Positions 24,401 through 34,200 of a DNA stretch of 64,000 bases are shown here, piece by piece. This DNA is from Branchiostoma floridae (taxonomy: Eukaryota; Chordata; Leptocardii; Amphioxiformes; Branchiostomatidae): positions 1,413,999-1,477,998 of the forward strand of contig NC_049983.1 in NCBI RefSeq assembly GCF_000003815.2, written 5' to 3'. The translations under genes were made by a program, and so were the position numbers. Under the pieces are notes generated by a model. It saw nothing but the letters and a program-made list of their open reading frames with translations, ran no database searches and was not told the origin of the DNA. How positions within the stretch are numbered: position 1 is the stretch's first letter; each line of letters starts with the position of its first letter.

Positions 24401-25139
24401 TTACATCATGGAAACTAAAGAATTAGAGGAAGATAATCAGCTGTCCCTGTTTAAATACAACCATGCAAAGAATATATGGGAGAGTGAGAGTATGTCATCA
24501 GTATTTAGGGGTTCGAAGTATTCTTTCCAGTCCTACAACAAGCCCCTTGTTGAAGTTAATGGGATTTTATACTACATTGTTGGTGTTCGAGATATGTATA
24601 TGTTGCAGATGAACAAGTACAACCGACACACGAACCAGTGGCAGGAGTGTGCAGAGTTGGAACTTGACGGTATGCCCCACAGCAGTGACTGTGCAATACT
24701 GTCCTGCGGACCACATCTCTATTTCCTCACAAAAGAAGAATTGCATTGCTACGACCCAAGGGAGGACACATGGAGCAGGCGGACAGCACCTTTGGTTAGT
24801 TATACTTATAAAGTCCACACAGCGATTGCCATGGGAACAGAGCTTTTCTACACAGATAAGAGCTTCACTATGGTGTACGACACAGAGTCAGACTGCTGGC
24901 AGAAACTACAAGGCTGGGAGTACCCAGATGAATCTGTTCCTGATTTTGGTCTGATGTTTTTCGCACTGGAGAACCAGCTGCACGTATTGTTGAATTATAA
25001 TAATGCGACATATGTGTATGACAGGTCTGCTGATGCCTGGAGAGACATGAAGGCCACCCTGCCTAATAAGAGTTATGTAACGTATGGTTGTAACTATCCT
25101 GTGGCACGTATTACCGTACCATATCTTAAGGGGGAGTAA
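18442..25139 (+). CDS. BTB-BACK-kelch protein, tandem copy 3 (5 exons, 571 aa)
   Basis: Exons are 18442-18696, 22993-23253, 23626-23765, 23887-24093 and 24287-25139, phases 0,0,2,2, total 1716 nt. Exon 4 is one codon longer than in the paralogues. BTB (exons 1-2) is almost identical to copies 1 and 2. BACK begins [11 protein letters not shown] and keeps [15 protein letters not shown]. The kelch part has DNSIYIM, ILYYIVG, HLYFLT and ELFYTD repeats and ends VPYLKGE. The likely role is a CUL3 substrate adaptor (family knowledge). The notable feature is intron 1, 4.3 kb against 845 and 655 bp in the paralogues, because it contains the composite repeat array at 18812-22675. Confidence 0.87.
18816..19216 (+). 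mobile_element. Array MITE copy 1, internal part replaced by B sequence
   Basis: It starts GGTCTCAGAACACAG and ends CTGTGTTCTGAGACC. After ~26 bp of the left end, B-unit sequence (about 18846-18998) replaces the left half. The right half of the MITE resumes at CCGCTGGGGGTC. This looks like a recombination or gene-conversion junction. Confidence 0.8.
19217..19726 (+). repeat. Array unit B copy 1
   Basis: A ~505-bp unit containing a hairpin (AGACCGC to GCGGTCT around CTTAAG), a poly-C tract of variable length and CCGCCCTAAAAAAGAC. No coding region is convincing. Confidence 0.8.
19727..20202 (+). mobile_element. Array MITE copy 2 (476 bp)
   Basis: Full-length element with GGTCTCAGAACACAG/CTGTGTTCTGAGACC inverted ends. 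The left flank is TTTAA and the right flank TTGA. It has no transposase. Short ORFs inside it recur in each copy only because the copies are nearly identical. Confidence 0.88.
20203..20707 (+). repeat. Array unit B copy 2
   Basis: Same as B copy 1 with a shorter poly-C tract. The hairpin arms are 20341-20347 and 20375-20381. Confidence 0.8.
20708..21183 (+). mobile_element. Array MITE copy 3 (476 bp)
   Basis: Same borders and length as copy 2, with near-identical sequence. Confidence 0.88.
21184..21690 (+). repeat. Array unit B copy 3, variant 3' end
   Basis: The poly-C tract is the longest of the set. The segment around 21593-21625 differs from the other copies ('ATCAAATACACGAAGTCCGT'), so this is a distinct subtype. 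It joins B copy 4 directly at TTGGTTGAATC with no MITE, giving an unoccupied insertion site. Confidence 0.8.
21691..22195 (+). repeat. Array unit B copy 4
   Basis: Standard B unit, directly following copy 3. Confidence 0.8.
22196..22671 (+). mobile_element. Array MITE copy 4 (476 bp), right border of the array
   Basis: Ends at CTGTGTTCTGAGACC followed by TTAAACG, which continues into intron sequence shared with genes 1 and 2. Confidence 0.88.
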
Positions 25140-25607
25140 AACATTCCTTATGCATTTAGTCTTTAATATGGATAATAAGGATCCACAGTGCACAAGCAGC
25201 AGGACTGTAAGATTACTTTTTAGTGCATTGAGTACTTCGAAAAAGCACTTTGATGATTGATAGAAACGACGCTTACTTGTCATTCGTGAGGAATATTTTA
25301 TTGATATATTCAGACTGATACAGAATGACATAAATTTATCAACCGTAATTTATCAAAGCTTTTAAATAGGAAATGTACACATACAGCAATGTAAACCTAC
25401 TTCACATTCGTAACGTAGAAAAGCCCTACTTCAACCTACAACGACAATACTAATGGACATGAACACCTTGCTAGATCTTATTATTTCAAAACTTTTCTTT
25501 CTTACTGCACTTCAACAAACGAAAGCAAATTATGATACATTATGTTGTATATCATATACGCATACAAAAGGAAAGGTTTACTTTGTACATATACTGAAAA
25601 CTGTACT
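25140..25607. other. Convergent 3' intergenic space
   Basis: Short gap between kelch gene 3 (+) and the Ulp1-PHD gene (-). A minus-strand AATAAA (plus-strand TTTATT near 25297) could be the polyadenylation signal of the latter. No other feature is seen. Confidence 0.4.
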
Positions 25608-26690
25608 CTACACAGCACAGTCTCCACAAGCCCATGTGCCATCACGCGGAGGGTTGGCTGCCATATGCATGCAGCTGACGTGAAAGATCCTCCGGCATGC
25701 CCTGCACCTCTCCAGCCTCCCCAGACGCCCTCCTTGTTCGCAGTGGCAGACCAGTGTGAACTGGTGAGTACTGGTTGAACCGACCCTCCATCTGCGGCTG
25801 GTCAGACGTGGAAACGGTGTGAGTTTCTCTTCTTTGAAGCACATCTCCAAATGGCTCCTCATCTTCCTGTCGTCATACATAAGCCTGCTCACGTCTTGGC
25901 CCTCTGCGATATCCACTGCCCATGCGATGACAAACAGCCCACAATCTTCGGTATTCCATTGATGCTGTACCTCCGGTAACAACACGGTCAGGACGTTTGT
26001 GTCCTGGTCAGCAAACCCGGCGTAAGACTGACAAAGCTGAATCTGTAGGGATTTGCTAATGGCGACGCCGAGACTGTCATACAGGTACACCTGTCCGTCT
26101 GTGTAAGATGACAGCACCCAGTGCATGGTACCGCTACCACTGTGGTGGATTTGCAGCCCCTTTCCAGTCATCTTGGCAAATCCTGCCTCATAGAGACCGA
26201 ATACAGGGTCTTCCAGCCCTTGGAGTGCCGGATACTGGCGGCGAAGCAGGCTCTGGGCAGCCTGGATGTGGTTGTATGTCAGCATCTTGCCTCCAACACT
26301 TTCGACCCGTTTGTTGATCAAAGACATTTCGATTGTTCCCTCATTTTCTACTTCAGATACGATTGGTTCCAACTGTTTTCCCGTCGCTGTAGAAGACCGA
26401 CTCAGAGGTGATTTTACCACTGATGCTACCGTAAGACGATGTAACTTAGCAACAGAATCATTGCCTTCTGTAACGTTTCCTGCGTCACGGATGTCACTTG
26501 AACTTGGAGCCGCTTCCGTCGGTGCGTTGTTCTCTGAACCTTTCCCTGGCCTGTCGTTATGGGAGGCAGGACGGATCACAATGGCAGGAGGGCCTTCTCC
26601 TGGGGCTTGACGCTCCCCTGCTGCATCTTTGAGGACGTTCTTGACTTGCGGGACGAAGTTGGGTTTCGCTGCGAGGTCCGCGTTCTTCAT
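25608..26690 (-). CDS. Ulp1/SENP-type cysteine protease domain with C-terminal PHD finger
   Basis: An open frame of 380 codons extends to 26750. I prefer the second Met (26690, leaving 360 aa) because a splice acceptor (CCTGTACAG/G) lies immediately before it. In full-frame numbering the C48 peptidase signature is visible: His210 (MHWVLSS), Asp225 (LYDSLG), Gln264 (HQWNTEDCG) and Cys270. The C-terminus is a C4HC3 PHD finger (C335, C337, C349, C352, H357, C360, C375, C378). C48 enzymes cleave SUMO/NEDD8-like modifiers, and PHD fingers often bind histone tails. The N-terminal ~140 residues are low complexity. It could be a host gene or one captured by or derived from a transposon. It lies on the same strand just beyond the polycystin 3' end; whether it is spliced to it is unresolved. 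Confidence 0.8.
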   Translation of the reverse strand: MKNADLAAKPNFVPQVKNVLKDAAGERQAPGEGPPAIVIRPASHNDRPGKGSENNAPTEAAPSSSDIRDAGNVTEGNDSVAKLHRLTVASVVKSPLSRSSTATGKQLEPIVSEVENEGTIEMSLINKRVESVGGKMLTYNHIQAAQSLLRRQYPALQGLEDPVFGLYEAGFAKMTGKGLQIHHSGSGTMHWVLSSYTDGQVYLYDSLGVAISKSLQIQLCQSYAGFADQDTNVLTVLLPEVQHQWNTEDCGLFVIAWAVDIAEGQDVSRLMYDDRKMRSHLEMCFKEEKLTPFPRLTSRRWRVGSTSTHQFTLVCHCEQGGRLGRLERCRACRRIFHVSCMHMAANPPRDGTWACGDCAV

Positions 26691-26769
26691 CCTGTACAGG
26701 TAAAATATCTTTGTAAATATATTCAACAACCTACCAGGCTTCAGCAGCATTTCAAAATGAAAAAGATAA

Positions 26770-27355
26770 AAAAATAGACGCTTTCAGCAAACATATGCAG
26801 TTGTTTATCAGTTTATTCGCTTTTTTTAGACAAAGAAATTCATAGTTTAGTTGTCGGTTCCGTCATCTGTACGTGCCTACAAGATTAGACACAAAGACAG
26901 CTATAGGAAGCCAAATGGATCTAAGATGTACATGGACTGGTCCCAGGTTAACATGTAGAAATGTTAGCGTTGCTGCTTTAAAATGTAAAAAAAAAAGGTC
27001 AGTGTCAGTAAAAAAACAGTAGCTAGTTCGGTAACGGACGCCTGGGGTTGGGGTGGGCGGTGCGTAAGCGGGACGTGTATGAGGAGAGTCATTTGGGTAC
27101 GTTAAGAATCCCGTCATACTTGTTGCAAAAAGTAGAACTCCCTCTTGGTGTGACTATAAACTTTATAGTTTGGTATTTCTTTACTTGTACCTACCGGACA
27201 AAATTGACGCGTTACACCTAAATGTGGTTAACCAGTTAAGCGCAACGTGCAAAACTGCATTCGTTCCAAGACTATGCTATGCACCAGCCACCGCTGTTCA
27301 GAGAAAACTAAGTGAGACAAGTCCGTCCATGTACTACATTAAAAAAAAACCTTAC
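26770..27355. other. Space between polycystin coiled-coil exon and Ulp1-PHD gene
   Basis: No conserved coding exon is seen. If the 27356 donor is unused, translation of the polycystin would stop near 27312. If it is used, the last exon lies here or at 26691. Confidence 0.35.
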
Positions 27356-28239
27356 TCGCCTGCAGTTGAAAAGCGACAGTCTCTTTAACCACAACCTCTC
27401 AACTTGGATCTCAACCTCAATAAGGCTGTCGTGGAGCCTATCCATGGTGTTGACATCTGTAACGGAGTACAATTTTGTCAAATATTTTGACTACAAGAAG
27501 CAAAAAAATGCCCAATTACCTTGGCTACCTGTCGAACGACATTGGACAGTCGCAATTACCTGTGACTGGGGCTTCCTGAAGCCCGAACAGGGAGGTGACG
27601 CGTTCCCATAACCCTTGGATGAAGAAACGGTCGTCTTCAGGCATGACGTGGTTCCGCACATCGGGAAGAGCACTATCGATTATCGCCACGGCGATGTTCA
27701 TCAGCACCAGGAAGATTAGACACATGGATGCTACAAAGAAGATGGGGCCGAGGATGGGTTTCGCCTCAAAAAGCTCTGTGTAGTCAAAGAGTCCAAGAGA
27801 CATCTGGAACAATGTCGAGTAGGACAAGCTCATGGCCCTGAAAATATACATTGGTTTCATGGTCATTGTGTTTGATCCCTATCCCATTCCAGGCAGATAC
27901 TGGCTATGTTTTCATTGTTTGCCTTAGTCCAACATGTATCAGGAGCAAATAAACTATTGCCATTTAAAACATTACAAATTACCAACCTGTACGCTGTTAC
28001 GGTGGTACCGAACATGAGGTAACCGCTGATGCCAAATCCAGATAAGCAGAGAAAGAAGTAAAGTATAAATCCCGAGAACTCCTTCGCCATTCCCCGGTAC
28101 ACTGACATCACTTTGGCGAGGTACGGATTGAACCTCGACAGTCGCAGAAACTTCATGATGTTGACGAAGGCAAGGAAAGACAGGAACCATCCATACAACA
28201 GACTGATGTTTACCAGCGATTTCAGATATTGTAGTTGAT
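27356..28239 (-). CDS. Polycystin-like gene: TM9-TM11, pore and C-terminal coiled coil
   Basis: Exons 27987-28239, 27560-27837 and 27356-27456. Segments are LLYGWFLSFLAFVNIMKFLR, FSGFILYFFLCLSGFGISGY, the pore stretch FDYTELFEAKPILG, and FFVASMCLIFLVLMNIAVA. The last exon gives a heptad pattern (MDRLHDSLIEVEIQVERL), matching the coiled coil by which PKD1 proteins bind PKD2. A GTAAGG donor in phase 0 follows at 27355. Confidence 0.83.
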
Positions 28240-31200
28240 CTTAACGAAAACAACATATAATAGTAAATTGTTAGAACTGTATCATACGATATATCTCAAG
28301 TATTTCACAAAAATCAGTCCGGTATTGCTTCAGTGTAATACGGTGTAGATAACCCACCTTTCCCTTGCTGAGCAGACGCTAGAGCTTTGGAACTGTAAGC
28401 CCTATTGGACCCATACAAGGCAATGACAATGAAGGCCAGGATGAAGTTAAAAGTTTCCACAAGGTTCCATGGCTCCTTTAGGTAGGCCAAGCCGGCTGCG
28501 CGTACAGCTTTTGCCTCTTTCCACAGCGAGTAGAAGAGAAAGATGACGTAAATGATTTCCAACAGGACGTAGATGTACCCGATTGTACCAGGCCGTTGAT
28601 GAAGTCGGAATGTGTGCAGGTGATGATTGCAGAAAACCCCGGACATCTCGGTAAATTCAAACACTACCGTCACCGAAGTGAACATATCCAAGTTTCCATT
28701 GTAGAGCAACACTTCCAAAATGACAGCCCTGGTCTGCCTGTCGATCCAACGGTTGGCCTTCAGGTCTGCTAGAATGCTGCGCATCTCGTCTGCTGATCTT
28801 CCCAGCTCCAGACTGAAGCCGTCTTTCCAATAGTGAGATTTCAGACCAAAGACGGGTTTGATGGTATAACCACTGATGCGGTAGCTCCATCCAGGTTCGT
28901 CTGGTTCAACCTCCGACATATTCGTGACCCTTTTCCATCCCTTCTGAAACACCCCGGTCTCCTTCGTGTTTTCACCATACGCTGCTGTACATTTATCGAA
29001 CAAGTCCTGCATTGTCACAGGCACTACGCACAGCTCTAGGAAGACAGGGGAGGGAAAGTGAGAGAATTAAGCTGCAAATGTACTTTGGTTTTTGTCAGTC
29101 CGCTACTTGTTACAAAAGTTGGAAACACTGATACAGAATCGACAAATTTCGAGACTATTCAGACGTCCGTTGATGTTTACTTTATAGTATTAATGGTTCC
29201 ACCAACCTGACTTTACTCGGGCTTGGATCAGGCTAGGTGGGGAGACCAGGACCGACTGCATGTCGGCTGTGAAGACGACCTCCTGCCAGCGGGGCTTGTC
29301 GTCATTGTAGGAAGTCTCCGGGTAGAAGCTCTTCAGAGCGGTCTCGTCCAGCCATGACCAAACGCCAGTGGGGTCTGCTACCTTTCAAATGATAAAATAT
29401 TGGATATAAGCATATTCTAAAATCATAATGTATGATACACAAATGATGCAGCTAGAAAATGCCCAGGACTATTTCCATTTTATATCAAAAGCTTGGGTTT
29501 GGGAAGTTAGCACGTCGCATCGCATATGTTAACTGTTATTGTACTATTAAGTAGTTGTTACGTTTCATGACGCTGATGACAAAATTAGTGTTTTCCAACG
29601 CAACGTTTTGAAAAAGTCAATGATCTGTTTACCTCGTCTATAGACTGCACGAAGTTTTCTGCTGCGCTCTGTGTCTGATAGAAGGCCGTGTTGGTGCTGT
29701 GGTGTCCATTAACGATGGTCAGAGCAAGCAGGAGGCGAGCAAGAGAAATGATGATATCCCAAAGTAGGTTTCCGATTCTCCTATCTCTCTTTCTCTTTCG
29801 TCGCGCTTCGTTAATGTTTGTAAAAGACATCTGAGAAAGTCTTTCCATTTTCTTCTTTACCCGGAATCGGCCACCTATGTTGGACGTCAACATACAATTA
29901 AATCAGTAAGCCGCATGGCAATAGAACAGAAAACCACACACCAAGTGGAACAGTAGAAGTATCAATTTGTTATTCAAGCGTAGCAAATCCTAACTGCAAG
30001 ATGAGTGTCACGGTTTTTAAGATCGGGGATTTTTTATCACTTACTATCAAATCCTTCCTGCTCTTGTGACGTCACAGTCGTGATTTCCAAGAAAACTTTG
30101 TCCTCTTCATTTTCAAAAATCATCTTCAAGGTATGTCTTTGGAAAACGGATGAAAAGATGATCGCCAGAACCAAGATCTGTAACATCAAATATTGAACAC
30201 TGACCATATTGGTCATGTACAACACGATCTAGAGAGGTTATACAACCATTAGTATTGTGCAATTCTGTGCAAACATTTTATTGGAGTTCGGCGCTCAATG
30301 CTTATAGGTCAATTGACAAAAATAACATGTCTTAATCTCAAACGTTTATAATAACATGGAAAACCGATGTATACAGCAGTGCATTTAATTTGCTTCTGTT
30401 TCAAATGAATCAGCTTTTAAAACAGCAAAGCATGGCAAGATATGTCGTCACCTTCACTGGTTGCAGAAGAAAGATGTCCGCCAGAAAAGTGGCGAAGAAC
30501 GCAGACAGCCACCTCTCGGACTTGTCCTTGCCCCACTCCAGACTGTACAGCACGGTGAAGACAGCTGACCCCACGGCAGACAGCACCACAAGCACCCAGG
30601 CCAGGTACTTGCACCAATGTGGCAGGCCCTTGACTGGCTCTTGCTGCGTGTGTGCCACAGCTGCGCCGGCTGTCTCCACGTCCTTGACCCTACGACCACC
30701 CTTGCTTTTCGGTCGGCTGTACTGGAACAGCACAATGATGGCCATGACGACGGGAAGGCAGGTGATGCTGGTCATGATTCCCGTGTAAACTGTGTTCAAG
30801 GTGAAGGAGAACGGTCCCAGGCTGACGGCCTGCACAACTTGGGTTGCGTTTTTATCGCTCAACCACATGGCGCTGGCCACCATGGACAAGGTGAGGAAAC
30901 TCAGGCAGCAGCCTAGCCTCTCGCTGCGGGTGAACTTGCTTCCTGTAATAGAACAGTTTCCGGTAAAATGCATGCATAAGTAAAAGTAGAATTTGATCAA
31001 AACTCTATCTTTTGTACTTTATTTGTGGAAACATAAAAGTTTTGAAGATAATTATAAACACTCGACGCAGGGAAGAACTATATGTTCGTTTCCTTGCGTA
31101 ATGATGTACTAACTGGCAGTGGACCTTCAGTTATGGATGCAACTTGTGATCAATTGCACCGCAGCCAATGGATGGTGATTATTAGTGTTCTAATCATCAT

Positions 31201-34200
31201 TATAATTAGAAGTCAAAATGGATACGAATTCCCAGATATATTTTCATTAGATGGGGTTACTCTTCTGACCTGCAGTCACCTCTTCATTCCAACATGTAAT
31301 AATCATTTTCAATTGTACCACAAATGTATATAATATGTAGTAAATATACACGTTTGGCAATTATTACCTTTAGGCATAATAACGACAGACAAGAAGAGAT
31401 GCTCCTCTACCAGATTGTTCCACAGACTTGCCAAAAACAGGAAGCCGAAGGATCGCAGGTCCTGCTCAGTGGCGACAGGAAAGGTCTTCACCACCTGTCC
31501 GTCCCCGCGGTCGGCTGCCAGCCACTCATCGCAGAAGAAATAGGACCTTTAGTTCCGAGATTTAATAACAAAACCACTGAGTTTGATTCAATGTTCTAAG
31601 ATCCATACTTAACCTTACAGTTTGACAAAGGTCAGAAATAGATATTGTTTAAATCTGGCGAAGTAAGAAACCGAGTCTTTCTAAAGTTTCATTAGGACGT
31701 AAGGTTTATTATTATTCATATCATTCTGCAAGATGTCCAAACTGAACTTTTGACATCATCCGTCTGAATTGCCTACGTGTCTGTTTCCCGCCAGGATCGA
31801 AAACGATATATCTTCTAAATATCCAAATTAACTTTATTACAACAGTAAGTATATACAATCATCTGTATTTCCTTTCTTTATCTTGCACTTTACAATTAGA
31901 TTGACAAATCTAGACAGCCTAAAAACTCACAGTTTTCCTGTGGTGAGATCCTGCACTGCTGCTCTGTCCACGTTCCAGGATGCACGGCTCCCCTCCCCAC
32001 TGTTGTCGTGCATGAGCTGCAGCAGCTCCACGTTACCCAGCTGTTCTGCTGTGCTGAAGTTGAGCGTCACCTGGCTGCCTTGGGTGAAAACCTAAATAGC
32101 AACAAGCATTCGACCTGTTAGGATCTACTCAAAAACATTCTTGAAGAAGAAAATGGACGCTAGTAAATTTGATGCCTGACCTTCTCCGTCATGCTGACCA
32201 CTCTCACTCCGGAGGTAGCTTCATCTCCACACAGGTTGAAGGAAACGGTGGACTCCGTCCCAGCATGCTTAGTGGTGCTTGTCCAAAGGTGGAGGCGGTA
32301 CCGGAAATCGTTCTGCATGTCATCCAGTTTTATGGAAGTGTTTTTCTGTAATGATGCATGGAGAATTGAAACATTTAGAAAATAGGTAAAGAGTTTAAAA
32401 GAAACCAAAAGACAAAATCCCAAGCTATTCATGACATTGTGTATGATACCTACGTACCTTCCTTTTTAATCTGAGGTCAATAACCTTCATTATGACCAAC
32501 GTGAGCAGAAAGACGCAGTCCACCACGAAGATGGTTGTCAACACCGCGCCGTTGTCACGTAAATCTCTGAGCGTTAAGGCTCCGAAGTCCACTCTGTCCG
32601 GTGGTGTGGCGAAGTCACTTCCGAATGCCGTCAGATGGTTGCAGTGACAGATGATGTTGTTAATTGTTGACCGATTGCTAATCTGAAGAATTAACAGAAA
32701 TGTTACAGTCTTGTCGATAAAACCGACTTATTCATATTCGAATACTTTTTTCCATGTTTAAATTGTTAGATTAGCAAAATGTTAGCCTGATAAATTGTAT
32801 GTCATTTAAATTTTCTACGATTGGAAAAAATTGCTTTATATCGGTACTTCAATGGCAATTGCTCCGATGGCCTCATGCTCCATCCTTTGAAAGCTTTACA
32901 CGTAGTCACAACGTCACATGATATTCAATTATCGGCTTAAAAGTCCTTTAACAGCAACAATTTCTTTTCCTTACTGCCAAACTTTGAAGCGCCCTCGATG
33001 ACAACTGTTACCATATTGTACACAGTCATTCAGCCTTCAAAACCAATATTCATCGCTATCAGCTTGCCACTTTATCTTACAATGGTTTTGCTTTGAACAA
33101 ACTCTTTTGGTTTTAGTAGTAGATAATTTAAGCAACAATCAATACTGGTTAAGCAATGTAGCAGGTCATATTAGATCGGTAATAAGGTTTTGCACACCAC
33201 ACAGCCTTCTGATCTCCAGGCGTCCTCTGTCTCGCTCCAGAAGACGCAGCTCAGCCGGGCCCACTGGATCTGGTAGGCGTAGAAGGAATTTGCGAGTACC
33301 CTATTTTCATCCATTGGATCATTGACGTCACACTCGGTTGCAGGTCCTGAAGAAAAGAAGACTTCAAAATAAACATACGTGATTGCATTTAAGTACTCAA
33401 TCCGACTCATGTGATACAGTACGTACACTTTCGATGATCGTAGAGCCTATAACAGTACCAATTAAAACATAAAGGCACTACAGAAGGAAGCGATATAAAT
33501 ACAGTTCCATCAGTCTGTCAAACGTTTGGTTCCCAAATCGTGTGTTTATGTTGATCATGAATTCACTTTCATTGATTTAATTTGGTACAAAAAGAATTGA
33601 ATATTTGAGAGAGACGGGGATGGGAAAGTTTTGGCATTTGAGCGATTGTCGGACGTTTAGGTTTAGGTTTGTTTCTGCTAAATAATGTAAGACCTTTTTA
33701 TTGACTTAGAAGTAAATGTTCTTGCAACTGAAAATGAAGCCAAAGGCTGTTTTCTATATTGGTCAATACCCGTTGCATATTTATTCGTTGCTTCAAATCA
33801 TAAAAAAATGATTGTGGAGGCTTTAAGATATGTTTTGGTTTTATTGATGAATTTGAAACAAAGTAGCTTACCTAGAATTTGGACTTTGACGTAGTAATCT
33901 ACTGGATCTTTAACACCTTTGATGAAAATTCTTGCCCCCGTCTTGGCTTCTCCATCCCCACGCAGAGTTTCTATCAGGGAACATTCCTCGGGAAGAACGT
34001 ACGTCTCCATTGACACGTTGCAGTTTTGATCATCAGGGCGGCCGCCGTACCTGCCCCACACGCCGTACACCACGCTTGTGTTCAGCGGGGTGATCGTGAC
34101 CAGGAAGGCTTCTGCGGTGTTGTTGAGGTTCAGCAAATGATAGGCCGAACTTCGATTTCCAGGAAGAGGGTAAGTGATGATTTTTGTCGCTGGTTTGTTT

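Noticed and set aside
24567-25331. Minus-strand ORFs of 83 and 141 codons under kelch gene 3 exon 5 and its 3' flank
   Set aside because: Antisense shadows of the kelch coding exon, with no independent motif.
25608-27456. Direct fusion of the polycystin tail to the Ulp1-PHD frame
   Set aside because: The only strong donor and acceptor are in incompatible phases (0 into 2), so I keep them as separate genes pending transcripts.
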